This document shows positions 1 to 5,026 of a DNA stretch of 5,501 bases, piece after piece (positions within the stretch are counted from its first letter, which is position 1; each line of letters starts with the position of its first letter). The translations under genes and the position numbers were made by a program. This stretch comes from Actinomycetota bacterium (GTDB taxonomy: Bacteria; Actinomycetota; Humimicrobiia; Humimicrobiales; Humimicrobiaceae). The notes under the pieces are model-generated. The model worked only from the letters and a program-made list of their open reading frames with translations. It was not told where the DNA came from and did no database searches. The stretch covers positions 1-5,501 of the forward strand of contig JAMCQQ010000318.1 in NCBI GenBank assembly GCA_023379515.1, given 5' to 3'.

Positions 1-252
1 GTTGAAATTGGTCCGGGAGGATATACTCCAAATGAACTAACTGCAAAAGCAGGAGCAGATATAACTCTTCATCTTAAAAACGATGGCGGAGGTGGTTGCG
101 CACAAGCTTTTACAATTCCCTCTTTAGGTGTGCAGAGACTAGTTTCCACCGGGCAAAACGATACCATTACCTTTAAAGCTCCAGATGAAGCAACTGATAT
201 TGCTTTTATGTGTAGTATGGGAATGTATAGAGGAGTGATACACGTATTATGA
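1..252 (+). CDS. Cupredoxin-domain protein, C-terminal part (5' end outside window)
   Basis: The frame is open from the first base and ends at TGA 250-252, leaving 83 visible residues. Seen: a start resembling a cupredoxin strand (GGYTPNELTAKAG), a cysteine at visible residue 33 (GGCAQAFTIP), a strand SLGVQRL, and a C-terminal CSMGMYRGVIHV at residues 71-82. This matches the Cupredoxin_1-like fold in which two cysteines and a methionine supply copper ligands; C33, C71 and M73 or M75 are the candidates. In known families this domain often forms the C-terminal part of larger membrane or secreted copper proteins, including TauE/SafE-type transporters. That larger protein is not visible, so the full identity is unknown. 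The stop overlaps the next start (ATGA), so the two genes are probably translationally coupled and share a job in copper binding or handling. Confidence 0.8.
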   Translation, partial: VEIGPGGYTPNELTAKAGADITLHLKNDGGGGCAQAFTIPSLGVQRLVSTGQNDTITFKAPDEATDIAFMCSMGMYRGVIHVL

Positions 253-464
253 TAAAAAAGATATTCAAAATAAAAGGAATGCATTGTACAAGTTGCGCAA
301 TGAATATTGACGGAGAATTGGAAGATACAGATGGTGTTAAATCTGCTTCAACAAGTTTTGCCAAAGGAATGGTTGAGGTGGAATTTGACTCTTCGAAGTT
401 AAGCGACGAAGACGTAATTAAGGTTATTAAAACTGCAGGTTATGACGCTCTTCTAGTGGGATAG
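249..464 (+). CDS. Heavy-metal-associated (CopZ-like) copper chaperone
   Basis: A 71-residue protein that is a single HMA domain. The metal site GMHCTSC lies at residues 10-16, with C13 and C16 as the two thiol ligands that bind Cu(I) in CopZ/Atx1-type proteins. The rest fits the beta-alpha-beta-beta-alpha-beta fold: VKSASTSFAKGMVEVEFD is the central strand pair, LSDEDVIKVIKTAGYDA the second helix. Length is normal for a free-standing chaperone. There is no signal peptide, so it should be cytosolic. Its ATG overlaps the cupredoxin stop by four bases, indicating coupled translation. It probably passes copper to or from the upstream cupredoxin-bearing protein, though partner and direction are inferred. 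The free domain could also be a module lost from a larger transporter. Confidence 0.9.
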   Translation: MIKKIFKIKGMHCTSCAMNIDGELEDTDGVKSASTSFAKGMVEVEFDSSKLSDEDVIKVIKTAGYDALLVG

Positions 465-470
465 TCAGTA

Positions 471-499
471 TTGACTAATATAAAATTAAATTTTATAAT
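471..499 (+). promoter_or_regulatory. Promoter TTGACT-17 bp-TATAAT before the orphan gene at 507
   Basis: TTGACT at 471-476 (5/6 to the -35 consensus) is followed after exactly 17 bases by a perfect TATAAT at 494-499. The start site would fall about 7 bases later, at 506-507, on the A of an in-frame ATG. The -35 box includes the TTG at 471 that otherwise looks like the start of the frame. A 19-bp AT-only palindrome (479-497) fills the spacer and could be an operator or a chance effect of base composition. Confidence 0.7.
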
Positions 500-506
500 C
501 CTTCCC

Positions 507-893
507 ATGAAAGAGGGAGATCCAGCTAATAAAGGTACGGAATATTCAGATACGCCTCCAATAGCGAGAAGCTTCATGGTTAAAGAAGACGAAATGGGTC
601 TTTCCATTATGCTTGCAAGAAAAATGACAGAGGCGGGTTTGGGAGATTATAAAGTTAAAGCTCCAATTGAAAACGATATTGATCCAAATACTGGATATTT
701 GTTTGAGGATGGACAAGTCTTTTTAATTAAGGAAGGACAAGACGATTTTTCAGCTTATGATGTTACTTTGGGAAAAGTTTTGGACGTGAGGAGATCTTTT
801 TTGAAAGCTTTTAATGATGAGTTTTTAGCAGCCATGTCTGGACAAGAGGAGATTACAAAGCAAATAGATTATCTTCGTTTTGGGCTTACTTAG
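507..893 (+). CDS. Orphan acidic protein of unknown function
   Basis: I do not recognise this 128-residue protein. It is acidic and soluble-looking, with no signal peptide, membrane span or cysteine motif. It starts MKEGDPANKGTEYSDTPP, has a mixed middle (MVKEDEMGLSIMLARKM, then NDIDPNTGYLFEDGQVFLI) and ends in a probably helical part (VRRSFLKAFNDEFLAAM and onward). The frame could open at TTG 471 (140 residues), with a weak GGGA upstream. I prefer ATG 507, because TTG 471 is the first part of a strong -35 box and the predicted transcript starts on the ATG, so the mRNA would be leaderless. It lies downstream of the copper genes but has its own promoter, so a copper role is only a guess. It converges with ahcY with two bases between stops. 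Confidence 0.65.
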   Translation: MKEGDPANKGTEYSDTPPIARSFMVKEDEMGLSIMLARKMTEAGLGDYKVKAPIENDIDPNTGYLFEDGQVFLIKEGQDDFSAYDVTLGKVLDVRRSFLKAFNDEFLAAMSGQEEITKQIDYLRFGLT

Positions 894-895
894 TT

Positions 896-2161
896 TTACT
901 TCGTTCCTTCTCCCCAAGAAGATAAATATTTTTTCTGTTCAGCGCTTAAGGTATCAATTGTAATTCCCATTGCTTTTAGCTTTAAATTTGCAACCTCTTG
1001 GTCTAATTTTTTGGGTAAAACATAAACTTTGTTTTCCAGTTTTCCTTTATTTTTAACAAAATACTCCGCAGCTAATGCTTGGTTAGCAAAGGACATATCC
1101 ATAACTTCTGCCGGATGTCCTTCTGCTGCTGCTAAATTGACAAGTCTTCCCTCCCCTAGTACATAAAGTTTTTTGCCTGAAGGCATTATGTATTCATCTA
1201 ATGATTCTCTGATTCTTCTTTTCCCTTTTTTAACTTTTTCCAAACCTGCCATGTCAATTTCAATATCAAAATGTCCTGAATTTGCAACAACTGCTCCGTT
1301 TTTCATTGACTTCATAGCTGCAAGATCAATTACATGTTTGTCTCCCGTTGCACTAATGAAGATATCTCCGGTTCTGGTTGCATCTTTCATTTTCATAACC
1401 TTAAATCCATCCATTGCTGCTTCTAGTCCTTTTACATGGTCAACTTCGGTGACGATAACATTTGATCCCATTCCCTTTGCTCTCATAGCAATCCCCTTGC
1501 TGCACCATCCGTATCCTGCTACAACGACTGTTTTACCTGCTAGTAGTAAATTAGTTGCCCGAATTACCCCGTCGATTGTGGACTGTCCTGTGCCGTATCT
1601 GTTGTCAAATAAATGTTTTGTGTCAGAATCATTTACGGCAATAACCGGGAGTTTTAATGCCTTATCTTTTTCCATAGCCTTAAGTCTTATTACGCCGGTT
1701 GTTGTTTCTTCAGATGAACCCATAATGTTTTTAAGCTGATGTTTTCTTTTGGTATGAAGCATGTGTACCAGATCTGCACCATCATCCATTGTAATTTGCG
1801 GATCATAGTCAAGAACTGCATTTAAATGATTGTAATAGGTTTTGCTATCCTCTCCTTTGATTGCAAAGGTTGGAATATCGTAGTCTTTAACTAAAGAAGC
1901 AGCTACAGAATCCTGAGTAGACAAGGGATTTGAAGCATTACAGACAACTTTTGCTCCAGCAGCTTTTAAGGTAATTAGTAAGTTTGCAGTTTCACTTGTG
2001 ATATGAAGACATGCGGCAATAGTTAGTCCTTTTAGTGGTTTTTCTTTTTGAAATCTTGCTTTAATGATTCTTAAAACCGGCATTTGTTGTTCTGACCATT
2101 CTATTTTAAGTTTTCCTTCTTTTGCTAGGTTTAAGTCTTTAACGTCGTAATTTTTTGCCAT
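896..2161 (-). CDS. ahcY: S-adenosylhomocysteine hydrolase (adenosylhomocysteinase)
   Basis: A 421-residue NAD-dependent enzyme that splits S-adenosyl-L-homocysteine into adenosine and homocysteine, relieving product inhibition of methyltransferases. Family signatures seen in order: CLHITSETA (H53, T55), [10 protein letters not shown] (81-90), DDGADLV (D126/D127), [11 protein letters not shown] (E151/E152), [18 protein letters not shown] (K182 and D186, catalytic Lys/Asp), the NAD loop GYGWCSKG (216-223), [10 protein letters not shown] (H297) and [15 protein letters not shown] (336-350). The C terminus [10 protein letters not shown] is of the shorter archaeal/Thermotoga type, lacking the KPxxYRY tail of the eukaryotic and proteobacterial forms. 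One oddity: the GxGxxG loop reads G-Y-G-W-C-S, so the third glycine is serine 221. Its ATG lies five bases after the adoK stop, with no clear Shine-Dalgarno, so it should be co-transcribed and translated by reinitiation. Confidence 0.97.
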   Translation of the reverse strand: MAKNYDVKDLNLAKEGKLKIEWSEQQMPVLRIIKARFQKEKPLKGLTIAACLHITSETANLLITLKAAGAKVVCNASNPLSTQDSVAASLVKDYDIPTFAIKGEDSKTYYNHLNAVLDYDPQITMDDGADLVHMLHTKRKHQLKNIMGSSEETTTGVIRLKAMEKDKALKLPVIAVNDSDTKHLFDNRYGTGQSTIDGVIRATNLLLAGKTVVVAGYGWCSKGIAMRAKGMGSNVIVTEVDHVKGLEAAMDGFKVMKMKDATRTGDIFISATGDKHVIDLAAMKSMKNGAVVANSGHFDIEIDMAGLEKVKKGKRRIRESLDEYIMPSGKKLYVLGEGRLVNLAAAEGHPAEVMDMSFANQALAAEYFVKNKGKLENKVYVLPKKLDQEVANLKLKAMGITIDTLSAEQKKYLSSWGEGTK

Positions 2162-2166
2162 CAGGT

Positions 2167-3099
2167 TTATAAGTTTAGCATAGTCTTATAACTTTGACTA
2201 TACCTTTTTTTAAATTGTTCAATGGTAAAATGATGTTCTTGTGTTCCATAATTCTCTATGGCATAAGTAGAAGCAACCGATCCCATTTGACCGCAGATTT
2301 TAAGATCAAATCCGCGTTGATATCCAGCCAGGAATCCTGCTCTCCAAGCATCGCCTGCGCCGGTTGGATCAACTGCCTTTTTCGGTTTTACCGGTTTTAT
2401 GCTTATGATCTTATCGCCTGTCTCAATTTGAGAGCCTTTTGCTCCCAATGTTGTAATAATTATTTTATCTTTGAATAAAGATTTCCATTTTTTAACACGT
2501 CTTTTGATAAGTGTAATTTCATAATCATTTCCGATAATAATGCTGGCATGGCTGATTCCCAGTTCAAGATTCTCGTCTGAAACTTCTGTTAAGATGAATC
2601 CTGGATCGAAAATGTATTCTGTTTTTGATTTAATACATTGTTTTACCATATTCATTGAGCTTTTTGCTCCTGTTGGACCAACCACCACTAAATCTATTTT
2701 TTTAGCTATTGAGTTTAGCTTTAGTTTATAGTTATTATCAGCTGCTCCATAGAAATATCCCCAGATTTGGTTATGATTTTTGTCTGCCATTACAAATCCC
2801 GTAGCTGTGTGAAGGCTTCGATCAATTAAGACATTTTTTGTGCTAACACCCACTTTTTCTAAGTGTTTTTTATATTCTTCAAAATCTTTTCCGGCGTAAG
2901 AGAAAAGAGTGTGGTGAGTACTTAAGAGTCCAAGATTATAGGAAATGTTGCCTGCTACTCCCCCGCAGCGTCTTTCAAATTTATTTACAATAAAGGAGAC
3001 ATTAATATTATGGATTTTATCCGGCATGATATGGTCTCCGAAGATTCCCGGAAAATCCATTATATAATCATAAGCAATACTTCCTGTAATGATTAACAT
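2167..3099 (-). CDS. adoK: Adenosine kinase, PfkB/ribokinase family
   Basis: A 310-residue kinase that should convert adenosine plus ATP to AMP. The N terminus [16 protein letters not shown] (residues 5-20) followed by SFIV and [12 protein letters not shown] (44-55) resembles the mycobacterial-type adenosine kinase AdoK, which has TGSIATDHLMRFPG and GGVAGN. PfkB signature 2, [17 protein letters not shown], lies at 244-260 with D250 as catalytic base. GSVAS and NYGTQE near 273-287 also match the AdoK C terminus. Length is normal and no key residue is missing. Its neighbour ahcY releases adenosine, so the pair forms a salvage pathway from S-adenosylhomocysteine to AMP. The ATG lies only 17 bases after the mature 3' end of tRNA-Val with no Shine-Dalgarno, so tRNA processing would leave a nearly leaderless mRNA. 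A nucleoside or sugar kinase of another specificity is less likely. Confidence 0.88.
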   Translation of the reverse strand: MLIITGSIAYDYIMDFPGIFGDHIMPDKIHNINVSFIVNKFERRCGGVAGNISYNLGLLSTHHTLFSYAGKDFEEYKKHLEKVGVSTKNVLIDRSLHTATGFVMADKNHNQIWGYFYGAADNNYKLKLNSIAKKIDLVVVGPTGAKSSMNMVKQCIKSKTEYIFDPGFILTEVSDENLELGISHASIIIGNDYEITLIKRRVKKWKSLFKDKIIITTLGAKGSQIETGDKIISIKPVKPKKAVDPTGAGDAWRAGFLAGYQRGFDLKICGQMGSVASTYAIENYGTQEHHFTIEQFKKRYSQSYKTMLNL

Positions 3100-3116
3100 A
3101 GGCTAATTATGCAATG

Positions 3117-3190
<74 letters not shown>

Positions 3191-3198
3191 GCTGAGAG

Positions 3199-3227
3199 AT
3201 TATATCAATAGGCTAGAATTTAGGCAA
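3199..3227 (-). promoter_or_regulatory. Promoter TTGCCT-17 bp-TATAAT for tRNA-Val-adoK-ahcY
   Basis: On the minus strand a perfect TATAAT (3204 to 3199) lies 17 bases after TTGCCT (3227 to 3222). TGA precedes the -10 box, giving an extended -10 TGATATAAT. The start would be near 3192, just before tRNA position 1. No other promoter is visible before adoK or ahcY, so this probably drives all three genes. Confidence 0.8.
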
Positions 3228-3333
3228 GGAATTGGAATTTATCGCTCTTTACCCTTAAAAGACATGTGCCCTTTTAGACGATTAAGAAAGCTTTTACTGC
3301 TATTTCGCATTTCAGGAAGAGGAAAAACATTAA

Positions 3334-4185
3334 TTATACCTCGCTTATTACATCGAATCCTTTAAAGCTTCCCGTTATGGCTAGTCCAATAATATCTCCG
3401 GATACCAGGCGTTTGTTTTTAATTTGTTTTGCAGTTTCGTTCATGGTAGATCCGGATCCCACAGCATCGTCAATAAGAAGAACATTTTTATATTCTTTTT
3501 TTTCTTCGACTATAATTGTTTTTTTTGCATTTTCCATACGATCCTCAAGCTTCGAAAGAGTCTTCTGAGGGATAATAATTTCCGTTTTTATTTTTGTCAC
3601 ACTAAGAAGTCTAATTGGAAGACGTAATTTTTCTTCCAGTTCTTTCATAAACTGGATTTCGCGTTTTACCGTGGGTGGCACAAAAAGTACACCATCAATG
3701 TTTTGCTTTTTTATAATCTTGATGATTTGAGGGCGAATTTCATCAACGAGCTTACGAATCAAAGATGTGTTTTGACTTTGTTTTGCATAAAGAAGGGTTT
3801 GACCAAGTTTGGTTTTTCCAAATCTCTCAATACTGTAGAAATCTAGGTAAAAAAGCTTATCCAGGAAAACGTCTTTAAAAGTGTTTTTCATTTTTGGCAT
3901 TCCATCAATAAGATCGTTTTTTTTAAATTTATCAAATTTTTTTATAGTAGTTATGTATTCATTTGCAGTTTTTATCGGATCTTGTTTTGTCTTTTCACAC
4001 CATGCCAGAAAACCAGTCCATCCCTCCTTTGATTCACCTGTTGGAGTAATATAAAGATAATTTTCGTTAATCTTATCGAACAAATCTTGATTATGGTCAG
4101 GCAAGCGGAAAAGAATTAACCCGAATAGTTTTAACTGTTTCTTTGTTTGTCGCAAGCGAATAGTATACTTTTGGAGGTTTACCAA
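3334..4185 (-). CDS. ComF-like phosphoribosyltransferase, frame-separated from its HTH domain
   Basis: A 283-codon frame with a type I phosphoribosyltransferase domain. Seen: VLFVPPTVKRE (166-176), PQKTLSKLEDRMENA (206-220), which matches the ComF pattern with R and N, and the PRPP loop NVLLIDDAVGSGSTMNE (234-250) with the acidic pair D239/D240. ComF relatives act in DNA uptake in competent bacteria; substrate and exact role are unknown here. The frame lacks an ATG or GTG before residue 96. Its only early starts are TTG codons (4185 and later) inside the HTH gene. Residues 1-31 are an out-of-frame reading of HTH codons and of the 28-bp inverted copy, so genuine protein probably begins at N32 (4092). 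Removing the 28 bases fuses it to the HTH domain. It may be poorly expressed or a broken copy; a close paralog starts beyond the right edge. Confidence 0.75.
   Translation of the reverse strand: MVNLQKYTIRLRQTKKQLKLFGLILFRLPDHNQDLFDKINENYLYITPTGESKEGWTGFLAWCEKTKQDPIKTANEYITTIKKFDKFKKNDLIDGMPKMKNTFKDVFLDKLFYLDFYSIERFGKTKLGQTLLYAKQSQNTSLIRKLVDEIRPQIIKIIKKQNIDGVLFVPPTVKREIQFMKELEEKLRLPIRLLSVTKIKTEIIIPQKTLSKLEDRMENAKKTIIVEEKKEYKNVLLIDDAVGSGSTMNETAKQIKNKRLVSGDIIGLAITGSFKGFDVISEV
4093..4120. repeat. 28-bp perfect inverted repeat, copy at the frame break
   Basis: This segment is the exact reverse complement of 4266-4293, 28/28 bases, with mismatches immediately outside on both sides. It contains the HTH stop codon and lies exactly between the last in-frame HTH codon (R71, ending 4121) and the first convincing phosphoribosyltransferase codon (4092). 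Its length is 3n+1, which accounts for the frame change. Confidence 0.95.
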
Positions 4186-4333
4186 TTTTTTGAAGTATGT
4201 TTTTCTCAGTAAGATTTTTTAATTGTTTTCTTACCCCGCGTCCGCTAATATTTCCCAGGTGATCAGTTAATTCTTTTCCGCTTGCCTGACCATTTTTCGA
4301 AATGTAGTCAATAATTTTATTTGATGTAGACAT
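4097..4333 (-). CDS. Winged-helix DNA-binding protein, probably the detached N-terminal domain of the ComF-like gene
   Basis: A 78-residue protein with a winged-helix fold: helix 1 NKIIDYISKNG (5-15), helix 2 SGKELTDHL (18-26), recognition helix GRGVRKQLKNLTEKN (31-45) and a wing QKIGKPPKVYYSLA (48-61). This resembles ArsR/MarR-like minimal repressors, without visible metal ligands. The last seven residues (72-78) are encoded by the inverted copy of codons 14-23 of this same gene, so they are not ancestral sequence; the stop TGA 4099-4097 lies in that copy. Without the 28-base copy, R71 joins N32 of the phosphoribosyltransferase in frame, giving a 323-residue fusion. AGGA lies eight bases before the ATG. 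A palindrome covers its probable -10 box, suggesting self-repression. It could still work alone as a regulator, since the complete wing is retained. Confidence 0.72.
   Translation of the reverse strand: MSTSNKIIDYISKNGQASGKELTDHLGNISGRGVRKQLKNLTEKNILQKIGKPPKVYYSLATNKETVKTIRVNSFPLA
4266..4293. repeat. 28-bp perfect inverted repeat, copy inside the winged-helix coding region
   Basis: The partner of 4093-4120, 145 bases away. On the minus strand it encodes HTH residues 14-23 (N-G-Q-A-S-G-K-E-L-T), the turn and start of helix 2. Because this copy makes sense as winged-helix protein and the other does not, this is probably the source and the other the product. Confidence 0.95.
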
Positions 4334-4341
4334 GATATAGT
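4333..4341 (+). promoter_or_regulatory. Possible extended -10 (TGATATAGT) for the divergent nuclease unit
   Basis: TATAGT at 4336-4341 (5/6) preceded by TGA gives an extended -10 element. I see no good -35 box 17 bases upstream. A start near 4348 would place the palindrome at +1 to +20 of the transcript, so the same operator could control both directions. Confidence 0.35.
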
Positions 4342-4345
4342 TCCT

Positions 4346-4367
4346 AGTTCCTAGTTTACTAGGAACT
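4346..4367. promoter_or_regulatory. 22-bp palindrome, candidate operator
   Basis: The plus strand has AGTTCCTAGT, a TT centre, then ACTAGGAACT: ten base pairs on each side of a two-base centre, all matching. The heptamer GTTCCTA is also repeated just before it (4340-4346 then 4347-4353). The site lies between divergent genes, over the likely -10 of the HTH gene, and is the expected symmetric binding site for a dimeric winged-helix repressor. The two-base centre is too tight for an ideal RNA hairpin, which favours a DNA site. Confidence 0.6.
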
Positions 4368-4381
4368 TAACAATAAGTCAA
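4353..4381 (-). promoter_or_regulatory. Promoter TTGACT-17 bp-TAAACT for the HTH gene
   Basis: Minus-strand TTGACT (4381 to 4376) and TAAACT (4358 to 4353, 4/6 to consensus) are separated by 17 bases. The start would be near 4346, leaving a leader of about 13 bases that holds AGGA and the ATG at 4333. The -10 box is the centre of the palindrome 4346-4367, so a protein bound there would block transcription. Confidence 0.55.
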
Positions 4382-4457
4382 GGATCATTGACCAAGAGTT
4401 AAGGAGTGCACCATCTGGGACGATGTTCGAACCTATCTAATCTCCCAGATTGATCCT
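4381..4457 (+). other. Interrupted 15-bp inverted repeat, possible RNA structure in the leader
   Basis: The contiguous 15 bases 4443-4457 (TCCCAGATTGATCCT) are complementary to two separated blocks: ATCTGGGA at 4413-4420 and AGGATCA at 4381-4387. The 25 bases between the blocks (4388-4412) hold a Shine-Dalgarno-like AAGGAG (4401-4406). The 22-base loop contains the self-complementary GTTCGAAC (4425-4432). The transcript could fold into two stacked stems with the ribosome site in a bulge. Confidence 0.4.
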
Positions 4458-4520
4458 AAAGAAAAAGCTAATCTCATTGTTGCGATCTCTCATTTTAAGC
4501 AGAAGGAGGGAAAACAATGA
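4413..4520 (+). CDS. Possible 35-residue small protein upstream of the nuclease, start unclear
   Basis: A frame from 4413 to TGA 4518-4520 reads IWDDVRTYLISQIDPKEK and on to NLIVAISHFKQKEGKQ, which looks like real helical protein. Its stop overlaps the nuclease ATG as ATGA, as in a coupled operon. A strong AAGGAG (4401-4406) lies six bases before codon 4413, but that codon is ATC, not ATG, GTG or TTG. The frame is closed upstream by TGA at 4389-4391. Either a rare AUC start is used, or one base differs from an original ATG by mutation or sequencing error, or this is a gene remnant. I do not recognise a family. Confidence 0.38.
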   Translation: MWDDVRTYLISQIDPKEKANLIVAISHFKQKEGKQ

Positions 4521-5005
4521 ATTGGTTTAGATCAAAGATGCACAAATCCCCTCCCCCAGATATAGCCACGTCCATTTTATATGATGAAAAAACCTTTTAC
4601 AACAGGTTTGCACAAGATTTATTTGCTGCAAAAGAAGAAGTAATTATAGAAAGTCCTTTTATTACAACAATGCGTATGAAAGAATTAAGACCGATTTTTG
4701 AGCGACTGGTGAATAAAGGAGTAAAAGTTTATATTATGACCCGGAATCCTCGTGAGCACAGCAAGGAATATGAAGTCCAGTCGGAATCCGAAATCAGGCA
4801 CCTTGAGATATTGGGGGTGCAGGTTTTAATATGTGTAGGAAATCACCATAGAAAATTGGCTATGCTGGACAGGAAAATACTTTGGGAAGGAAGTCTTAAT
4901 ATTTTATCCCAAACGTACAGCCGGGAGATAATGAGAAGAATAGGAAGTAAGAAACTTACCGAGGAAATGTTTGAATTTCTATCTCTAAGAAAATGGATTT
5001 ACTAA
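4517..5005 (+). CDS. Single-HKD phospholipase D-superfamily protein, probable nuclease
   Basis: A 162-residue PLD-superfamily domain. The HKD motif is HHRKLAMLD, with H111, K113 and D118, followed by the usual E-G-S/N segment ILWEGSLNILS (121-131, with E124, S126 and N128). Before it come a strand and helix EVIIESPFITTMRMKELRP (41-59) and the strand VKVYIMTRNPREHS (69-82). This resembles the PLD module found at the C terminus of large helicase/AAA proteins, here free-standing. With one HKD motif it would have to dimerise to form the active site, as in Nuc and BfiI. There is no signal peptide, so a cytosolic nucleic-acid function is more likely than lipid cleavage. A consensus AAGGAGG (4503-4509) seven bases before the ATG fixes the start. 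It lies between two ComF-like genes and opposite an HTH gene, suggesting DNA processing. Confidence 0.85.
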   Translation: MNWFRSKMHKSPPPDIATSILYDEKTFYNRFAQDLFAAKEEVIIESPFITTMRMKELRPIFERLVNKGVKVYIMTRNPREHSKEYEVQSESEIRHLEILGVQVLICVGNHHRKLAMLDRKILWEGSLNILSQTYSREIMRRIGSKKLTEEMFEFLSLRKWIY

Positions 5006-5006
5006 G

Positions 5007-5015
5007 TGATATAAT
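5007..5015 (+). promoter_or_regulatory. Extended -10 promoter TGATATAAT before the small orphan gene
   Basis: A perfect TATAAT at 5010-5015 is preceded by TGA. It is the same nine-base element as in the tRNA-Val promoter. No convincing -35 lies 17 bases upstream. The predicted start near 5022 would leave about five bases before ATG 5027, giving an almost leaderless mRNA separate from the nuclease transcript. Confidence 0.45.
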
Positions 5016-5026
5016 CGGGATGAATT

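Noticed and set aside
907..922. Hairpin CTTCT-CCCCA-AGAAG followed by a T-rich stretch, a possible terminator for the plus-strand genes
   Set aside because: The stem is only five weak pairs, the T run is interrupted, and it lies inside ahcY coding sequence; no convincing terminator is visible at either convergent junction.
1173..1739. A 188-codon open frame antisense to ahcY, and shorter ones antisense to adoK and the cupredoxin
   Set aside because: They lie wholly opposite well-supported genes and show no domain or ribosome site; they are shadows of the coding strand.
3241..3290. Weak inverted repeats (CTTAAAAG/CTTTTAG, AAAGCTTT) downstream of the ComF-like gene as a terminator
   Set aside because: The stem is AT-rich with a bulge and no following T run in the minus-strand direction.
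3239..3310. Minus-strand 23-codon frame starting MRNSSKSFLNRLKG between tRNA-Val and the ComF-like gene
   Set aside because: It has no Shine-Dalgarno, no promoter and no recognisable family, and is too short to support from composition alone.
4097..4099. UGA recoded as glycine, as in Gracilibacteria/Absconditabacteria, to read through the HTH stop
   Set aside because: Read-through gives one codon (CCA) and then TAA, so it does not reach the phosphoribosyltransferase frame; UGA also ends other genes here.
4093..4121. Programmed +1 frameshift at GCC-UGA-C or ribosome bypassing of the 28 bases
   Set aside because: There is no prfB-like slippery codon with a stimulatory Shine-Dalgarno, and the takeoff (CGG) and landing (CAT) codons do not match as in T4 gene 60; the insertion explains the frames more simply.
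4423..4440. ATG frame MFEPI and GTG frame at 4406 as alternative starts after AAGGAG
   Set aside because: Both close within 5-15 codons, and neither is in frame with the protein-like stretch that overlaps the nuclease start.
4421..4457. tRNA-like T-loop (GTTCGAACC) suggesting a tRNA or attachment-site remnant
   Set aside because: The flanking bases do not form a T-stem on either strand, and no acceptor or anticodon arm can be drawn.
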